NCBI GenBank assembly: GCA_000827495.1
Contig: KN817546.1
Span: forward strand, 1 to 64,000
Reading direction: 5' to 3'
DNA: 64,000 bases
Source: Hypholoma sublateritium FD-334 SS-4
Taxonomy: Eukaryota; Basidiomycota; Agaricomycetes; Agaricales; Strophariaceae
The notes beneath the pieces are model-generated. The model saw nothing but the letters and a program-made list of their open reading frames with translations, did no database searches and was not told the origin of the DNA. Position 1 is the stretch's first letter; each line of letters starts with the position of its first letter. This document shows, one piece after another, positions 41,431-57,368 of this stretch. The translations under genes and the position numbers were made by a program.

Positions 41431-42840
41431 ATCCGGCGCTTCTCCGCGCCGACGATGGACAGCCTGCATGGATGAGGGACCGCCGAGCGGCGCGCGCTGC
41501 CTGTCGCGCGTAATATCCGCGACATGCGCGTGCGCGGTGAGTCACCGTAGCACGCGACGGCTGTGCGCCGCCGTTCGCGTGCTGCGCAGGTGTCCTATGA
41601 TGCTAAATGCTTATATCTTTTTCGCGGGGTTATCCTGGGTCATTTGCGAGTTATCTAGTGTTTTGCATAGCTTTTATTGCTTTATATGAATGATTTTTAC
41701 CGCACCGTACATCATGCGCAGCAATTATTGACGCCGTCGCGGTGCGCGAGCTATGGGAATTTTTGAGATGCGTAGCAGGCTACTTCAAGTTACTTATATA
41801 CAGGGTGTACTTGTTTCTATATTCGCGGGGTTATTATTACTCGATGTCAAGGAGTCCGGACGACAGGGCCACTCGAGGAACAGCTGAGACAACCGCGAGG
41901 TCAAACCAAGGTCAAACTTTCTCCGAACACGTTTCTACGCCAGGACCTGTAGGAGAACAAACGGGCGATGAGTGGAATTGGGCTTGGGGTTAGAAATAGA
42001 GAGAACAGAGATATATTTAGTCGACTTTATCATACTGACTGTAGTGCTCTGTAAGGGCAAGGGCGAGGACAATAAACACCGTCCAGAGAAGAAAAGAGGA
42101 AAGCTATGCTCTGAGCGATTTGCGAAGGTGCGCAGCCTGAGCTCTCCGATCGTCGCCGCAGATCCAGATGCGAAGCGCAGGCGGCCGTGCGGTGCGCGCG
42201 TCCGTTGCACAATCAGCGCTGGTATGTACATGGTTATGTCGTGCAGTACAGGTTTGCACTTGTTCACTCGCATCTCTGTCGGTAAGCCGTGCAGTAAGTT
42301 CTCCTTTCTTCAAATTTCCAAGTAAGGAGAAGGTAGAACCTTCCTTTATAGTATACTTTATGTAAACGGATGGTCCAGACGCCAAGCGTATATTTGAACT
42401 CCGTTCCCACGAGGCCACATCATGGCAGTTCGCTCAACACGTTCAACTATGGCCTATACTTAAGACAGAGTTGATATTACGAGTCTGCTGTCTCCTCCCT
42501 TTTCATGAAGCTCCTCAAACCACTCCAAAGGTTGTCACTATTGAGCATGACGCCAAGCGGAGGTAGTCATTGTGGAGGGTCCGGAGTGCGAATCGTCATC
42601 AAGTATGTACCCGATCGAGATTCGATTCGATTGGCTCGCTATATTAGGTTACTTAACACAGCATTATTTTAAATTTAAATGGCAACGAACTAACTCATTC
42701 CCACTTTCAACCCGCTGCGCTTTCGCCACTGACTGCCTTTCTCTGCCACGAAAGCCACGCGCTTCTGTACACACCTTTTAACCGAACTAGATGAGCGAGT
42801 ATATTTATTTCCCCTCTCTGCTCCCGGCGCTTACCATTCA
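41431..42840. other. Intergenic region
   Basis: 1.4 kb upstream of the exchanger gene. Only short unsupported frames occur; one of about 50 codons at 41840-41993 (RSPDDRATRG...) has no family resemblance I know. The part 42590-42720 is A+T-rich. Confidence 0.5.
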
Positions 42841-45623
42841 ATGTCTATATCGAACTTTCTGCTGTGTATCCAACCACTTTTCAACGAGGCAGGCCGAGAC
42901 ACAAGGAATGTACGGATAGACTCCGCCACCTCCACAGCAATGCCTCAACGGCAAGCCACAGTTACCCAGCGAAGTTCTTCCAGACTCGAGAGCCTGCGCA
43001 AGGCGACGGTGCTCATGCTGACGCCAGAGAAAAAGATCGGCGAAGCACCTGGGACATTGGCCGGCTTGAAATCTATCATCCTCTCCTCGTGGCTAAATCT
43101 CCTCCTCGTATTTATTCCTATATCAGTGAGCAACCTGGTTTCTGTTCTGTGCCAATAGCGGAGTTTTCAACCTCCCATCGTAGTGGGCATTCCATTTTGG
43201 GTTGCCCCAGTCGTTCGCAAACCGCGATACTATCATTTTCGTCAGTGAGTAACATCATGATTGGGCTTTGCACCGTCCCGATGCTTCGTTCTGATGTCTC
43301 CTGCCATCTTTAAGCTGCTTTTCTAGCCATCATACCGCTAGCCAAAGTTTGTGGATTGTTCATTTTCTCCTAAGAGTGTTGCGGCTTATCGGGTTCATTC
43401 CAGCTGCTCGGCTTTGCCACCGAAGAACTATCGATGCGCGTAGGGCAGACGCTTGCAGGTCTTTTAAATGCTACACTTGTGAGTTGTGACTACATGATTT
43501 GATCTGCTGGACCAACAACAAACCATCTGCGTAATTGATTGTAGGGAAATGCGTGAGTGCTACACCAGATGAACAATGGAGACCTCGTATATTGATTTAC
43601 AATCTCAGTGTTGAACTTATAGTTGCTGTGAGCAAGGTGTCATTCAAGGCTAGATTTTGTTGAGAACAGAGCCAATTATAGATCCTTGCGCTAGTCAAAT
43701 GCGAACTGCAGGTCGTCCAATCTTCATGTAAGTGCGCATAACATACGTCATTTCCCCGCGCATAATCGAGGGCTCCTCGATCGAGAGTCGACATGGCGCG
43801 AACGGCATGTGTCAACGACCAATGGTATTAATACATCTTTTCTAGTGGTGGGGTCGATTCTCAGCAATTTGCGTAAGCGCCCGTCTCGCTTAATAAAGGT
43901 GTGCAGTGATCCCTGATCGCCGGTCTTCCAGTACTCGTCCTCGGAATGTGCTTCTTTGCCGGCGGCCTGAAGTACTCTGAGCAAGGCTTTGGTGCAAGTG
44001 CGTCGCTATACTTATTTGTGATGGGCTGCGCGGTTGACAGTGATGACCAGGTGCCACCCAGCTAAATTCGTCGCTCCTCACCATCAGCGTCATCGCCGTG
44101 CTCTTGCCGGCGGCGTTCCATTTCTCCAATACAACTACCACGACTCCATTGTCCACTGGCAGCGAGGGCAAGGCTATTCTGTCTGTCAGCCATGGGGTAA
44201 GCTTCGTGTCCATCATTTGTGAGCTCGTTACTGACATGTATATGCGTCATAGGTTGCCATTATTCTTTTATTCAGTCAGTATCCACCATGGTTTAGTAAA
44301 TGTTGATTCTGACTTCATATGTTAAGTATATGCTGGATATCTTACCTTCCAATTGTGGTCACATACAAACCTCTACCAAGACAATTTGGCGATAAAGAGC
44401 ACTAGGTATGACAAGCCCCTCTTTCAGGGCATCTCGGACAAGCTGCACCACCACAAGACCGACGAAACCCTCGCTGTCGAACCAGATCCAATCTCTTATG
44501 GTTCCCCTATGACAATGTCCCCGATGCAATCCCCCAATCTGGGTGGTACTCAGAATATGCTTCAGAGGTCCAACACGATCAATAGCAATCCCATGCTGGA
44601 TTCAATCGCTAGTGACAATCCTAATCCCAGCTCGACGACTCACGCCAGCCATCCAGTGGCCTTCGCCTCCCACGATGATATCGTCGACCAGGAAAGACAA
44701 GAAGTCCGGGAAGCCGATGACGTAGAAGTGGAGATTCCCACCCTGAACCTGTATATGACCGTCGGCCTTCTCGTTGTTGTCACTGTTGTGAGTTGTGTTT
44801 ATCCTCCTCCCAGTGCGCCTGCAAGATACTCAGTGGGTTTTCAGGTCGTCGCGGTTACTGCCGAATTCCTTGTCTCGTCCATTAACGGACTGACAGATAC
44901 CGGCCGTATCAGCAAAGAATTTGTTGGCGTTATTCTCCTGCCTATTGTCGGCAATGCAGCGGGTACGCCGTTCTTATAAATAACTTGTTACGTTGCTTAC
45001 TTTGTCCTAAAGAACATGTAACTGCCGTGACCGTCTCAGTGAAAGACAAACTCAATCTCAGCTTAGGCGTAGCTGTCGGATCTAGTATTGTAAGCCATCC
45101 GGTCAATTCAAAAGGCGGCAATCTAACCATGTATTCTGCAGCAAATTGCTCTTTTCGTCATTCCGTGAGTTTCACTTAACGCCTGTCATCTTTATAGACA
45201 GTACTGATCCGACATAATTCACTAGCTTTATCGTAACACTGGCCTGGATTCTTGGAAAGCCTCTAACCCTCCTTTTTGACCCTTATGAATCAATATCTAT
45301 GTTCTTAGCAGGTATGATCTCGTTAATCACCATCATTATAATTGCCGGACTAACAACCGTGACGCTGCAGTACTAACCGTCAACTATGTAGTCCAAGACG
45401 GTAAATCTAATTGGCTTGAAGGCTTCATCCTCATGTGTAAGTACCACTTTTTGCGCTACATGGAGGCATTCTGATAGCATTCTGATAGCCCTATATCTCA
45501 TTCTTGCTGTGACTTTCTGGTTCTACCCAGGTCAGCCTTTCTGGTCCTTCTTTTTCTATGTCTTACTGAACAGTGTTCCAATTAGGGTCAGATCCATCCG
45601 GACTGCTGGCGACCTGTACATAA
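42841..45623 (+). CDS. VCX1: Vacuolar Ca2+/H+ exchanger (CAX family)
   Basis: The protein imports calcium into the vacuole in exchange for protons. Both hallmark helices are present: LNATLGNAVELIVA, split over two introns at about 43480-43620, and LLPIVGNAAEHVTAVTVSVK at about 44935-45045. Their glutamates line the cation site. Other membrane segments read WAFHFGLPQSF, LVGSILSNLLLVLGMCFFAG, LNSSLLTISVIAVLLPAAF, VTLAWILGKPL and SLYLILAVTFWFYPG. The central acidic loop is long, from LHHHKTDETLAVEPD to VEIPTLN. About fifteen introns, all GT-AG, are needed; the last exon ends SGLLATCT at the TAA at 45621-45623. The start is uncertain: the ATG at 42841 opens the frame, but the in-frame ATG at 42940 (MPQRQATVTQRSS) may be the true one. 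Confidence 0.92.
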
Positions 45624-45890
45624 TGCCTATCAGTCAATATATATACCCCAATACACATGATAACCCGTATTGTACTGACAAGTTACGAGCTAGTAACTTA
45701 TCAGTATGATGCTGTCCAGCTTGGGCGGGCGAGTACTGCTTCCTCGTTCTTTCTTATTCTCTCTATTTAAATAGTTTAGCAAGCGTTCATAAGAATATAC
45801 TGTCCCCTAATCTGACACTGGCCTTCATTCAGTTTTATTGTGCATCCACTTGCCGATACATTTGTAGTTTTCATTCAAACCAATACATAA

Positions 45891-50297
<4,407 letters not shown>

Positions 50298-51185
50298 GGG
50301 TATGGTTACAATGAAGAGAATGCGAAGGACGGTTTCGTATTGGGAGAGACTAGAGTAGTTGAAGTTGGTAGCGGTTTATAGCCTGAGGCCGGTGTTATCA
50401 AGCATGTGAAATACCGGGTATTGATCACTGTGCCACATGACGTAAATTTCTGTGTTTCCAGCGGTCGCACGACGCAGAGACAAGTTCTCAAAAGCCTTGC
50501 AGCGTTCTTCAAGATCATGATTCGTAATAAATATTCAGATGCGACTCGCGCGATACAATACTATACAGAGGAGATGAAGCTGTAGTCGTACTCTATTGTA
50601 TCTTGCGCAGCATGAGAGTGTAGTAGGCCACAGAGGAGAAATGAGGGCGGCATATTCAAAGGGGATGCGAGAGAAATAAGTTTTGACGAGAACAAAACCA
50701 GTCGTAAAATATCGTTCAGATCAAAAAGATAGAGATATATTGAGGGGGAAAGGTGGTCGTACAGAACAAGGAGAAAGAGATAGGAGAGACGGGAGGGACG
50801 GAGCTGTCGGAGGCCGGGGGGTGAATAACGATCGTGACGACAGGACGAAATGTGAGCTTAGGTTTCATGAAGACATGCGAAGGCATTAGGACTGTGGTGT
50901 TGTGGAGAGCGATTAGTCTGGAACACAGGATTTGACTGGGCTAGGCGAAAGGAGGTGCCACGGCCCACGAGAGGAAAAGAGGGAGGGAGTTATGACGATA
51001 GCAAATAAAAAGCAAGTGACAGATGCGACATACAGAAGTTGTCCAGGTAAGAAAAAACAACGCCGGTATGCAGATGCGAATGAACCAAAATGAGAAAAGA
51101 AACATATTGGGGATGGTCGAGGGAGATTTGGGAGAGAATGTGAGGTGTAAAGGAGTGGAAGCGATTTGAATGGGAGGAGAGTTAT
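50298..51185. other. Intergenic region FOX2 promoter / cyclin 3' end
   Basis: 888 bp. The plus strand from about 50670 to 51180 is strongly purine-rich (runs of aggagag, gggaggga), so the transcripts read from the minus strand would be pyrimidine-rich. No gene and no clear operator (such as an oleate response element) was recognised. Confidence 0.5.
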
Positions 51186-52973
51186 TTACTCTGCCAGTAC
51201 CATCGGCTCTATCGCGGCGTCGGAATCGTTGACGTGGCCTTTTGCCCATTCGATGGCAAAGACGGAAGCTTTCAGGAACTTTTTGTTCGCATATTTTTTG
51301 CACACGTATTGACGATGGAAGTTTTCTTCGGTCAATTTTGACACTAGGAAACCATGTCCAGGCAGGAGGTGCTCTTCTGTGTAAGCAGAATGATAGATGA
51401 ATGCCTCATTCTGCATGGTATAAATTAGTCACATGTTTCGAACACGGGGACAACACGCGGAGTGCGCGTGCCGTGCCGGAAAATATAAAAACTTGACTCA
51501 CCCAATCTCCACCCAGCATCCTCCTGGCCGTATACATCCCAACAGCAGCAACAAGACTTGGTTTCACTCGGAGGAAGCGGTAATCGAGCAGAGTCACCTC
51601 CGTCAGAAACTTGCTGAGTGTCCTCGTTTGGATATCGTAATCATCAGCTTTGCTGATTTTCCGCATCCAATTGTAGGGCGAGCAATAGTGCGATATATGG
51701 AACTCGAGGGTTTGCAACATTATGCGCTCTCCCTTGAGAATCTCGTCCTTGGTGTATCCCTTTTCGGTTACGAAGACGAATTCATCGACGGAGGGTGCGA
51801 TGATCTCCTCGTACTTGGCCGCTATGAACATTGCAGTCACACCAACGAGCTGAAGCTTCATCAAGGAGACCACGCGTTTGGTAAGGAATCGATCAACGAT
51901 ATTCACGGCTATCCAAAGAGTTTCTGGGACCATATGGTACCGGAGGTGAACCTGCAACAACCAGTCGACAAGCGTTTGGCGCATTCCCCAGGAAAGCTCT
52001 GCTTGTCCTTTCATATAGTCCGGATTTGGCATAACCTCTTCCTAAAATCGCAAGATCAGCTGGAACCTCGGAGTCAATATTTCTAAAACAAACCTCCAGG
52101 TCACACATATAATCGAAGATTTCTTCGGCATATTCAGAAACCATCGTCGTGTCGTACATGTCCACTTCATCGTCGAATCTCGATCGTATAGATTGGATCT
52201 CTTTATTGTATCGCGTTGCAAGCTCGGTGGACACCTCGGGCCAAATTCGAGGTTGTTTTTCAAACTGGACTTCGTCGTCGCCTGTTTCTGATGCGCTGTC
52301 GTCAACGCCGATCATAGTCTCGACTTCTTCTTCATTGATTCGTAGCGCAGCCTCCTCGCCGTCATCCTGAATATTCTCTTCGACGTCCATTTCGCTTTGG
52401 GGGTCTTGCACTTTGATAGAGAGCTCTTCTTCAATCTGTTCTGCGACAGCAATTCTCGTGGAGACCCGTTTCAGAGGAGCGGTCAAGCGGTTTCGCGATG
52501 GGAGAGTACGGGCTTCGACATTGTTGTTGACGGTGGACACGAGCGCTGCCCGGCCAGGACCGAGTGGTACGCGTTGGGCGAGAGTTGTAGAATCTGAGCG
52601 GCCGCGTTTCAGTCCTATCTCCTCTTTTTCCTTCCCCGTAGAAGGTTTGACTCCAGTGTCCTGTTAAACATTCATGAAGCCTTCAATGGTGGAAGCAAAG
52701 TGGATAGTGCGTACCCTGCGATTTACAGCGGCTATGGTCACTTCACTTAGTGCTTGACGCGTCGCGGATGTCTTCAGCATATATTCCTTCGCTGCAATGC
52801 GAATAGGACCTGTAGTGCCACTGCTTGAAGGTTGACGGACGTGTCGACTCATCGCATTCTCGTCGATCTTGGCGCGTTGGCCAAGAATGCGTCGTTGTGG
52901 TAGCTAGATTTTATAGTAAGGAAATGTCTTACAGAAAGAGGAGGGAACGTACGCGGGCGTGGTTCGTGGCCAT
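51186..52973 (-). CDS. B-type mitotic cyclin
   Basis: The cyclin activates Cdc28/Cdk1 for mitosis. I place the start at 52973: a 21-nt first exon (MATNHAR) joins after an intron to LPQRRILGQRAKIDENAMSR, which fits fungal B cyclins better than a start at the later Met at 52852. A destruction box RQALSEVTI lies near the N-terminus. After an acidic region comes the cyclin core: LSWGMRQTLVDWLLQVHLRY, VPETLWIAVNIVDRFLTKR, LQLVGVTAMFIAAKYEEI, then FLRVKPSLVAAVGMYTARRMLG. The C-terminal exon, NEAFIYHSAYTEEHLLPG, runs to the TAA at 51186-51188. Homologues are S. pombe cdc13 and yeast CLB1-4; the exact counterpart cannot be set from this window. Confidence 0.92.
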
Positions 52974-53517
52974 CTTGAATGTGAGTGAGGGAAGCGTCGA
53001 AAGAAGTGTTGACGGGTTTGTCGTGGAGCCCTGGCAAATGATGGGTCTCGATTGGAATGGATTTGAGGGGAGGAAGAGCTGGACCCAGATTTTTGGGGGG
53101 AAAGAAAGAGAAAGAGAAGAAAGGATTTGAACGACGTCCGCTGGTCAGAGCAAAGTCAAGACTCAATCGTCAGCCTCAAACAGAACGTCAATTCCAACCA
53201 TCCGGGAGAACAACGATCACGTGCATGCCATAACAAATGCCAAATCACACGACCGCGACGCGACGCGATTCAAGGCTGATTTCTCACGAGTAATCTCTCC
53301 CATTCCAAAGTTGACAAAATTTCCTACTTGACAGCATATAAAAAATTGAGAGAAAACACAAAATGACATATTATAGGTTGTTCAACGTTCGTTTTCGATC
53401 GCCAACTTCAAATTGAATAACCTCCTGGGACGCCCCACAAGCAATGAAGTTGCAAGGTACGACAATGGACACCCAGAAGCGCTTTTGACTCTTGTTGGCA
53501 AGAGTTACCTTACTGAT
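52974..53517. promoter_or_regulatory. Cyclin upstream region with E-box and MCB-like repeats
   Basis: The stretch holds CACGTG at 53218-53223 and, 30 bp on, GACGCGACGCGA at about 53257-53268, two overlapping words close to the MluI cell-cycle box core (ACGCG). Both fit a cell-cycle-controlled promoter for the cyclin. A TATA-like ATATAAAAA at about 53336 faces the other way but leads to no gene I can support. Confidence 0.35.
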
Positions 53518-53805
53518 TTATTCCTCAAATGTCCATAACGGGCTCAAGACAGATAGTGCATCAGCTTGACCGCCAGACAAGGTATGGGGAATCATTTTGA
53601 GGGCTGTCTTTTCGCAAAGTAGTCGAACCCGCTCAAGTGGTGATGATAACCTGTTGGATTTCGCCGTGACTTGGACCCTTTTAGTGACGGACCCTTCCGC
53701 GGAGAGTTTGGGTGAGTTTGTGGGTGAAAGAGCAACCAGTACCCTTCCATGGTCAGCGGCAAGAATATGAGGTACAGACCCATGAGCTTGCGAACGATAG
53801 GGCAT
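53518..53805 (-). CDS. Small uncharacterised ORF
   Basis: An ATG-started frame of 95 codons (MPYRSQAHGSVPHILAADHG ... LSGGQADALSVLSPLWTFEE) lies between the cyclin and the FHA gene. The composition is ordinary for protein, but there is no motif I know, no obvious intron signal and no promoter element. It could be the last exon of an undetected gene or a chance frame. Confidence 0.25.
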   Translation of the reverse strand: MPYRSQAHGSVPHILAADHGRVLVALSPTNSPKLSAEGSVTKRVQVTAKSNRLSSPLERVRLLCEKTALKMIPHTLSGGQADALSVLSPLWTFEE

Positions 53806-53902
53806 TGGCAGTTATTGCTCGTCGATTCAAGTCTATATGGGGGGTATTATCGCATCGCACCATGATGCTTGGATTTTGAAGATGTGATGCGACATGGCAC
53901 CG

Positions 53903-55120
53903 TTAATGTAGGTTCTCAAGCTTGAACCGCTTGAACTTCTCCTTATCTTTCCAGTTGAGCCTAATTGTAGGGTCCTCGGTATCCGCAGCATGGCGTTGTT
54001 GTTTCATCCCTAAGCCTGCACGATTTTCACTATGCTTCACTTCAAGGGGATCAATCAACGCAACACGATCACCGGAAGGATCAAGTACCCCCAGAGCATT
54101 CCCAGGAGACCAGCCTTGCTGCATAAGAAGACGGTGACCGATGTTGGTCGATGGAAGTGGAGTAGGGGGTGCCGAAACTACGGTGGTCACCGGCATATGT
54201 TCAATGCCTGCACCAGTGGATACGGTATGAGATGAAATAGGCGGATGTGCAGTTGATATTCCGGGAGTATCTGGGCGTGAGGCTGGGTGCAAGAAACGGC
54301 GACGTGCAGCCCTGTCGACATATTCGGGTTGCTTTTCAACAGATACCGAAGAACTTGGGGTAGAAGATGTCGTCGTGGCGTCGTGACGGGTCAGGAGACT
54401 GCGTTTTAATGCGTTCAAGGCCCTTTTAGGATTCCTATCGACTTCCGATGTGCGCGATGGACCGGGATCTATTTCAGCAGCGTCTCTCGTGCGTTTCAGA
54501 GCACTCTTTCTGGAAGAGGGGAACAATGGGATTTCTCCCTGTACCGAAGTAGTGCAGTGTTGGCATGGCCTTTGGTCATCGTGTATATGCACTTCGAAAA
54601 CTGTACCGCCTATTGTTAACTGATCAGCGTGTCGTAGTCGCCTGGGCAAGCTAGCGGCCCTCGCCTGGGAAAGACGTGTGCCTGAGTCATTCAAATTAGC
54701 TGGTGCGGGTCCAGAGCGTATGTAGGTTCCATGCATAGAACCCATGTCCACCAAGTTCCATTCCTTGCGAGCACCGTCCCAGAAAGCCGTGGCGTGAAAC
54801 TTCGACACTTCCATTTCTTTCAGTCGTATGCGCGGAGTCGATGAACCTTCGGCTTGCACATCACGGCCTATCTGCACCTCAGGATAGGCATCTATAACAA
54901 CGACCCGCTGCTTCTTGGGAAGAATCGAAGAGTGCAGAGCAAGAAGGCGGAAAACAGGTTGTCCTGATCTCAAATTCTTTGAGATATCGGGCAAGTCTGT
55001 CTCGAGGGAAGGGGAGCTATAAATTGCATCGTCTCCAGGCCATTCGAGCTCCGAGCTGTAAGGTTCGCCTGTAGCCGTTGATTGTCCTTGAGCAAGGTGT
55101 GCTGCTTCTGAGGAATCCAT
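53903..55120 (-). CDS. FHA and G-patch protein (AGGF1-like)
   Basis: From the ATG at 55120 (MDSSEAAHLAQGQS) the protein has 405 residues without introns. Residues about 80-165 form a forkhead-associated domain (VQIGRD, then VSKFHATAFWD, then NLVDMGSMHGTYI) that binds phosphothreonine. A middle stretch is Ser/Arg-rich. Residues about 325-380 form a G-patch (IGHRLLMQQGWSPGNALG, then ENRAGLGMKQ) that usually stimulates DEAH helicases in RNA processing. The C-terminus (DKEKFKRFKLENLH) matches animal AGGF1. The same frame stays open for another 159 codons upstream to an ATG at 55597, including a hydrophobic stretch; I regard this as untranslated or spliced sequence. Confidence 0.85.
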   Translation of the reverse strand: MDSSEAAHLAQGQSTATGEPYSSELEWPGDDAIYSSPSLETDLPDISKNLRSGQPVFRLLALHSSILPKKQRVVVIDAYPEVQIGRDVQAEGSSTPRIRLKEMEVSKFHATAFWDGARKEWNLVDMGSMHGTYIRSGPAPANLNDSGTRLSQARAASLPRRLRHADQLTIGGTVFEVHIHDDQRPCQHCTTSVQGEIPLFPSSRKSALKRTRDAAEIDPGPSRTSEVDRNPKRALNALKRSLLTRHDATTTSSTPSSSVSVEKQPEYVDRAARRRFLHPASRPDTPGISTAHPPISSHTVSTGAGIEHMPVTTVVSAPPTPLPSTNIGHRLLMQQGWSPGNALGVLDPSGDRVALIDPLEVKHSENRAGLGMKQQRHAADTEDPTIRLNWKDKEKFKRFKLENLH

Positions 55121-55795
55121 TCTAAGTAGGTGTGATCCTGCTGTTCTGCGTTGACATATATCAGAAGAGTGGAGGATTGAAGAGGTGCCGATTGTACATC
55201 TTTTCAATCTGGTAAAGTCATGGGTGTTGGCATCGGCTCGAGGCAGGAACAATGACGAAGAAAAGCATGTAAGTAATATAAATTGAGCTCCTGCGGGCGG
55301 TGTTGATAAAGGCTCGGGATTAGCCGGATCCTGATGTACCGAGAACGCCGCACTCAGACAGAACGCCACGCATGCAGTCATGAGCAACACAAGTTGAGTT
55401 GTCTTGCAATTATCAAGTCCTAATCCGTTCGCGCGAAATCCTTCCTTATCGCGATTCTCCTTCGTCGCATCATACTGTTTGGATACGGAGAAAATTGTCG
55501 GAAGACTCTTCAAGTAACTAGCTTTTGTTTTCAGGACTACGAACTTGTGACCAACAGGCTGCAACTCATCCACGACACCACGAGTTGGCGAAAACAAATT
55601 AACCCGTTGCTACTCTGATATCTCCCACAGTCAACCCACAGTGGGCATCTATCTTGATTCTCAAAATCACTTATCGTCGCTCGTGTTCTCCATCGAGTCA
55701 GGCTGCGCGAAGTATTTGGAGCCCATAGTCTTGTGAGTACAACTCTGAACGAGTATATACGTCACATCTCCTAATGTGAAACGGTAATTCACAGA
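55121..55795. promoter_or_regulatory. Divergent spacer between the FHA/G-patch gene and XLF
   Basis: 675 bp between divergent starts. Most of the left part is the in-frame upstream extension of the FHA/G-patch frame (to 55597), whose coding status is doubtful. No TATA box is evident on either side. Confidence 0.4.
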
Positions 55796-57368
55796 ATGGA
55801 ACATTTTACTGAGGTCCTTGAATGAATTAACAGCACACATCTAATTGAAGAAACTTACAGCGTATTCCTGTAGGAACATGCTAAACGTCTTCTGGGAAAG
55901 GAATGGTTGGCAAAAACTGACGCAGGCACATCTATTCCGTATCTTTTTGTTTGTCGATCGTTTTCAGATAAATTCACTGGACATATGTTGACGTGTTCAT
56001 ACCCAGAAATATAGCTTTGCTGCAGCAGATCTATCTTGCATAATAATGGTCACTGACACTAGGAAGGTGTGGGCAGAAGGTACGAGTACGCGGCCAAATA
56101 ACCCTCGAAATTGTTAACCAATTAACAAATCAAGTTATGAATGAAAAATCATTGGCTCGCCGTTGGCGCGCGTGTAATCCAAGGTCACCAGAGCCATTCA
56201 CCGATACCGCGGCGGAAGAAAACTGGCGAGAAAAAATTCTTGACCTACTTTCCAAGGGTCATACTATAGGCGGAATCAGTGATCCGTCCCTCGAAGTAGT
56301 CGAATCTAAATATTCTGTTAGTTTACCACTCATTCGTGCCTTCAACTTTACCACTTACCGATAGCATCCGTTTAATAGGACCTTTGCATTGAGCTAGAAT
56401 GGGACACGTTCAAATGGAGATGGGAAGCAAACTTCCTAGGCTATTCACAATCCTCTGAGATAGTATCGAGGCATCTTGTCTTACCGCTCATTAGTCTCAA
56501 TCATCTGACATTTTCAACGTCGGGGGTAATCGGGGATATGTCAGACGCGGATGTCGAAACTGTGGGTTTTTAAGGTACTAGAAGCATGCACCGAATCTGA
56601 CAAAGCTCCGGTATATCCACAGACTCTGGATAAACTGGGGCGGACGGCCAGACGGACAGTTGATACTCACATCAAGAATTCACTGTCAAAGCCGCGGCTT
56701 GCGACTTGTATCAGTCGCATGACGGCATTATTCAACTTCCTCCAAGATCTTCGTGAGTGTGTAGTATCTGCTCTTCTAATTATACTTATCCGGTAATGCT
56801 TAGCCCGTGTGACGTCCAACTCTGAGAAGCCTCTGCTCAAGTTGGAACAAGTTGAAGCCGAGACCAATGCTGATGTTCAATCACCTACCAAATTCAAAGG
56901 CAAATCCGTCATTTCCCCTGACCCTGTAAGTTCATATAACTCTCCGATCAAGGATTCTTGTCATCGGGCTTCCGTTAGAAACCTTCTGTCGAGCCAACAG
57001 AGAAACAAAGCAGAGTACCGCCGACTGTCGACCCCGATTCCGTGACCGAATCAGACTCTGACGAACCGGTAAGAAAATCTGGGCCATTATCCCGTGCTGC
57101 CACCGCCGGACCATCGGTGGCCGCCGTACAAGGCGCACCATTACAGCATATCGCCCGCCCAAATACGCCTCTGCTGCCCTACCCCACAGACGCCAAACTG
57201 TCATCTGATTCTGATTCTATTCAGAGACCGGTCAAAAAGATAAAGACGTCCGTTCCAGATTCTAGCGATGACGATAATGACAACGGGCCCAAAAAACTCG
57301 TGGCTTTGGGGGGTGGAAACAAAAGAGGCACCCGGCAGCCGATCAAACGTGGGGGTAAACGATTCTGA
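55796..57368 (+). CDS. XLF1: XRCC4-like factor (XLF/Nej1), non-homologous end joining
   Basis: XLF bridges DNA ends together with XRCC4-ligase IV and Ku in the nucleus. I resolve the N-terminal exons as 55796-55813, 55874-55959 and 56015-56079, with the next opening at 56135. They give MEHFTE-EHAKRLLGKEWLAKTD, PYLFVCRS-FAAADLSCIIMV and TDTRKVWAE-VMNEKSLARRWR. The head domain continues IELEWDTFKWRWEANFLGYS and SEIVSRHLVLPLISL, matching the head-domain pattern of animal XLF. A coiled-coil stalk follows (DKLGRTARRTVDTHIKN). The tail is Ser/Asp-rich and ends GTRQPIKRGGKRF, a basic tail ending in Phe like the Ku-binding motif of XLF. The order of parts fits the family; distance to yeast Nej1 is large. 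Confidence 0.82.

Noticed and set aside
40616..41545. 309-codon minus-strand frame
   Set aside because: It is antisense to the conserved leucine-rich-repeat exons and is Arg/Ser/Pro-rich as expected of a GC-rich shadow frame.
53334..53475. TATA-like box and ATG (MKLQ...) on the plus strand
   Set aside because: The frame ends after 14 codons and no downstream exon restores a protein.
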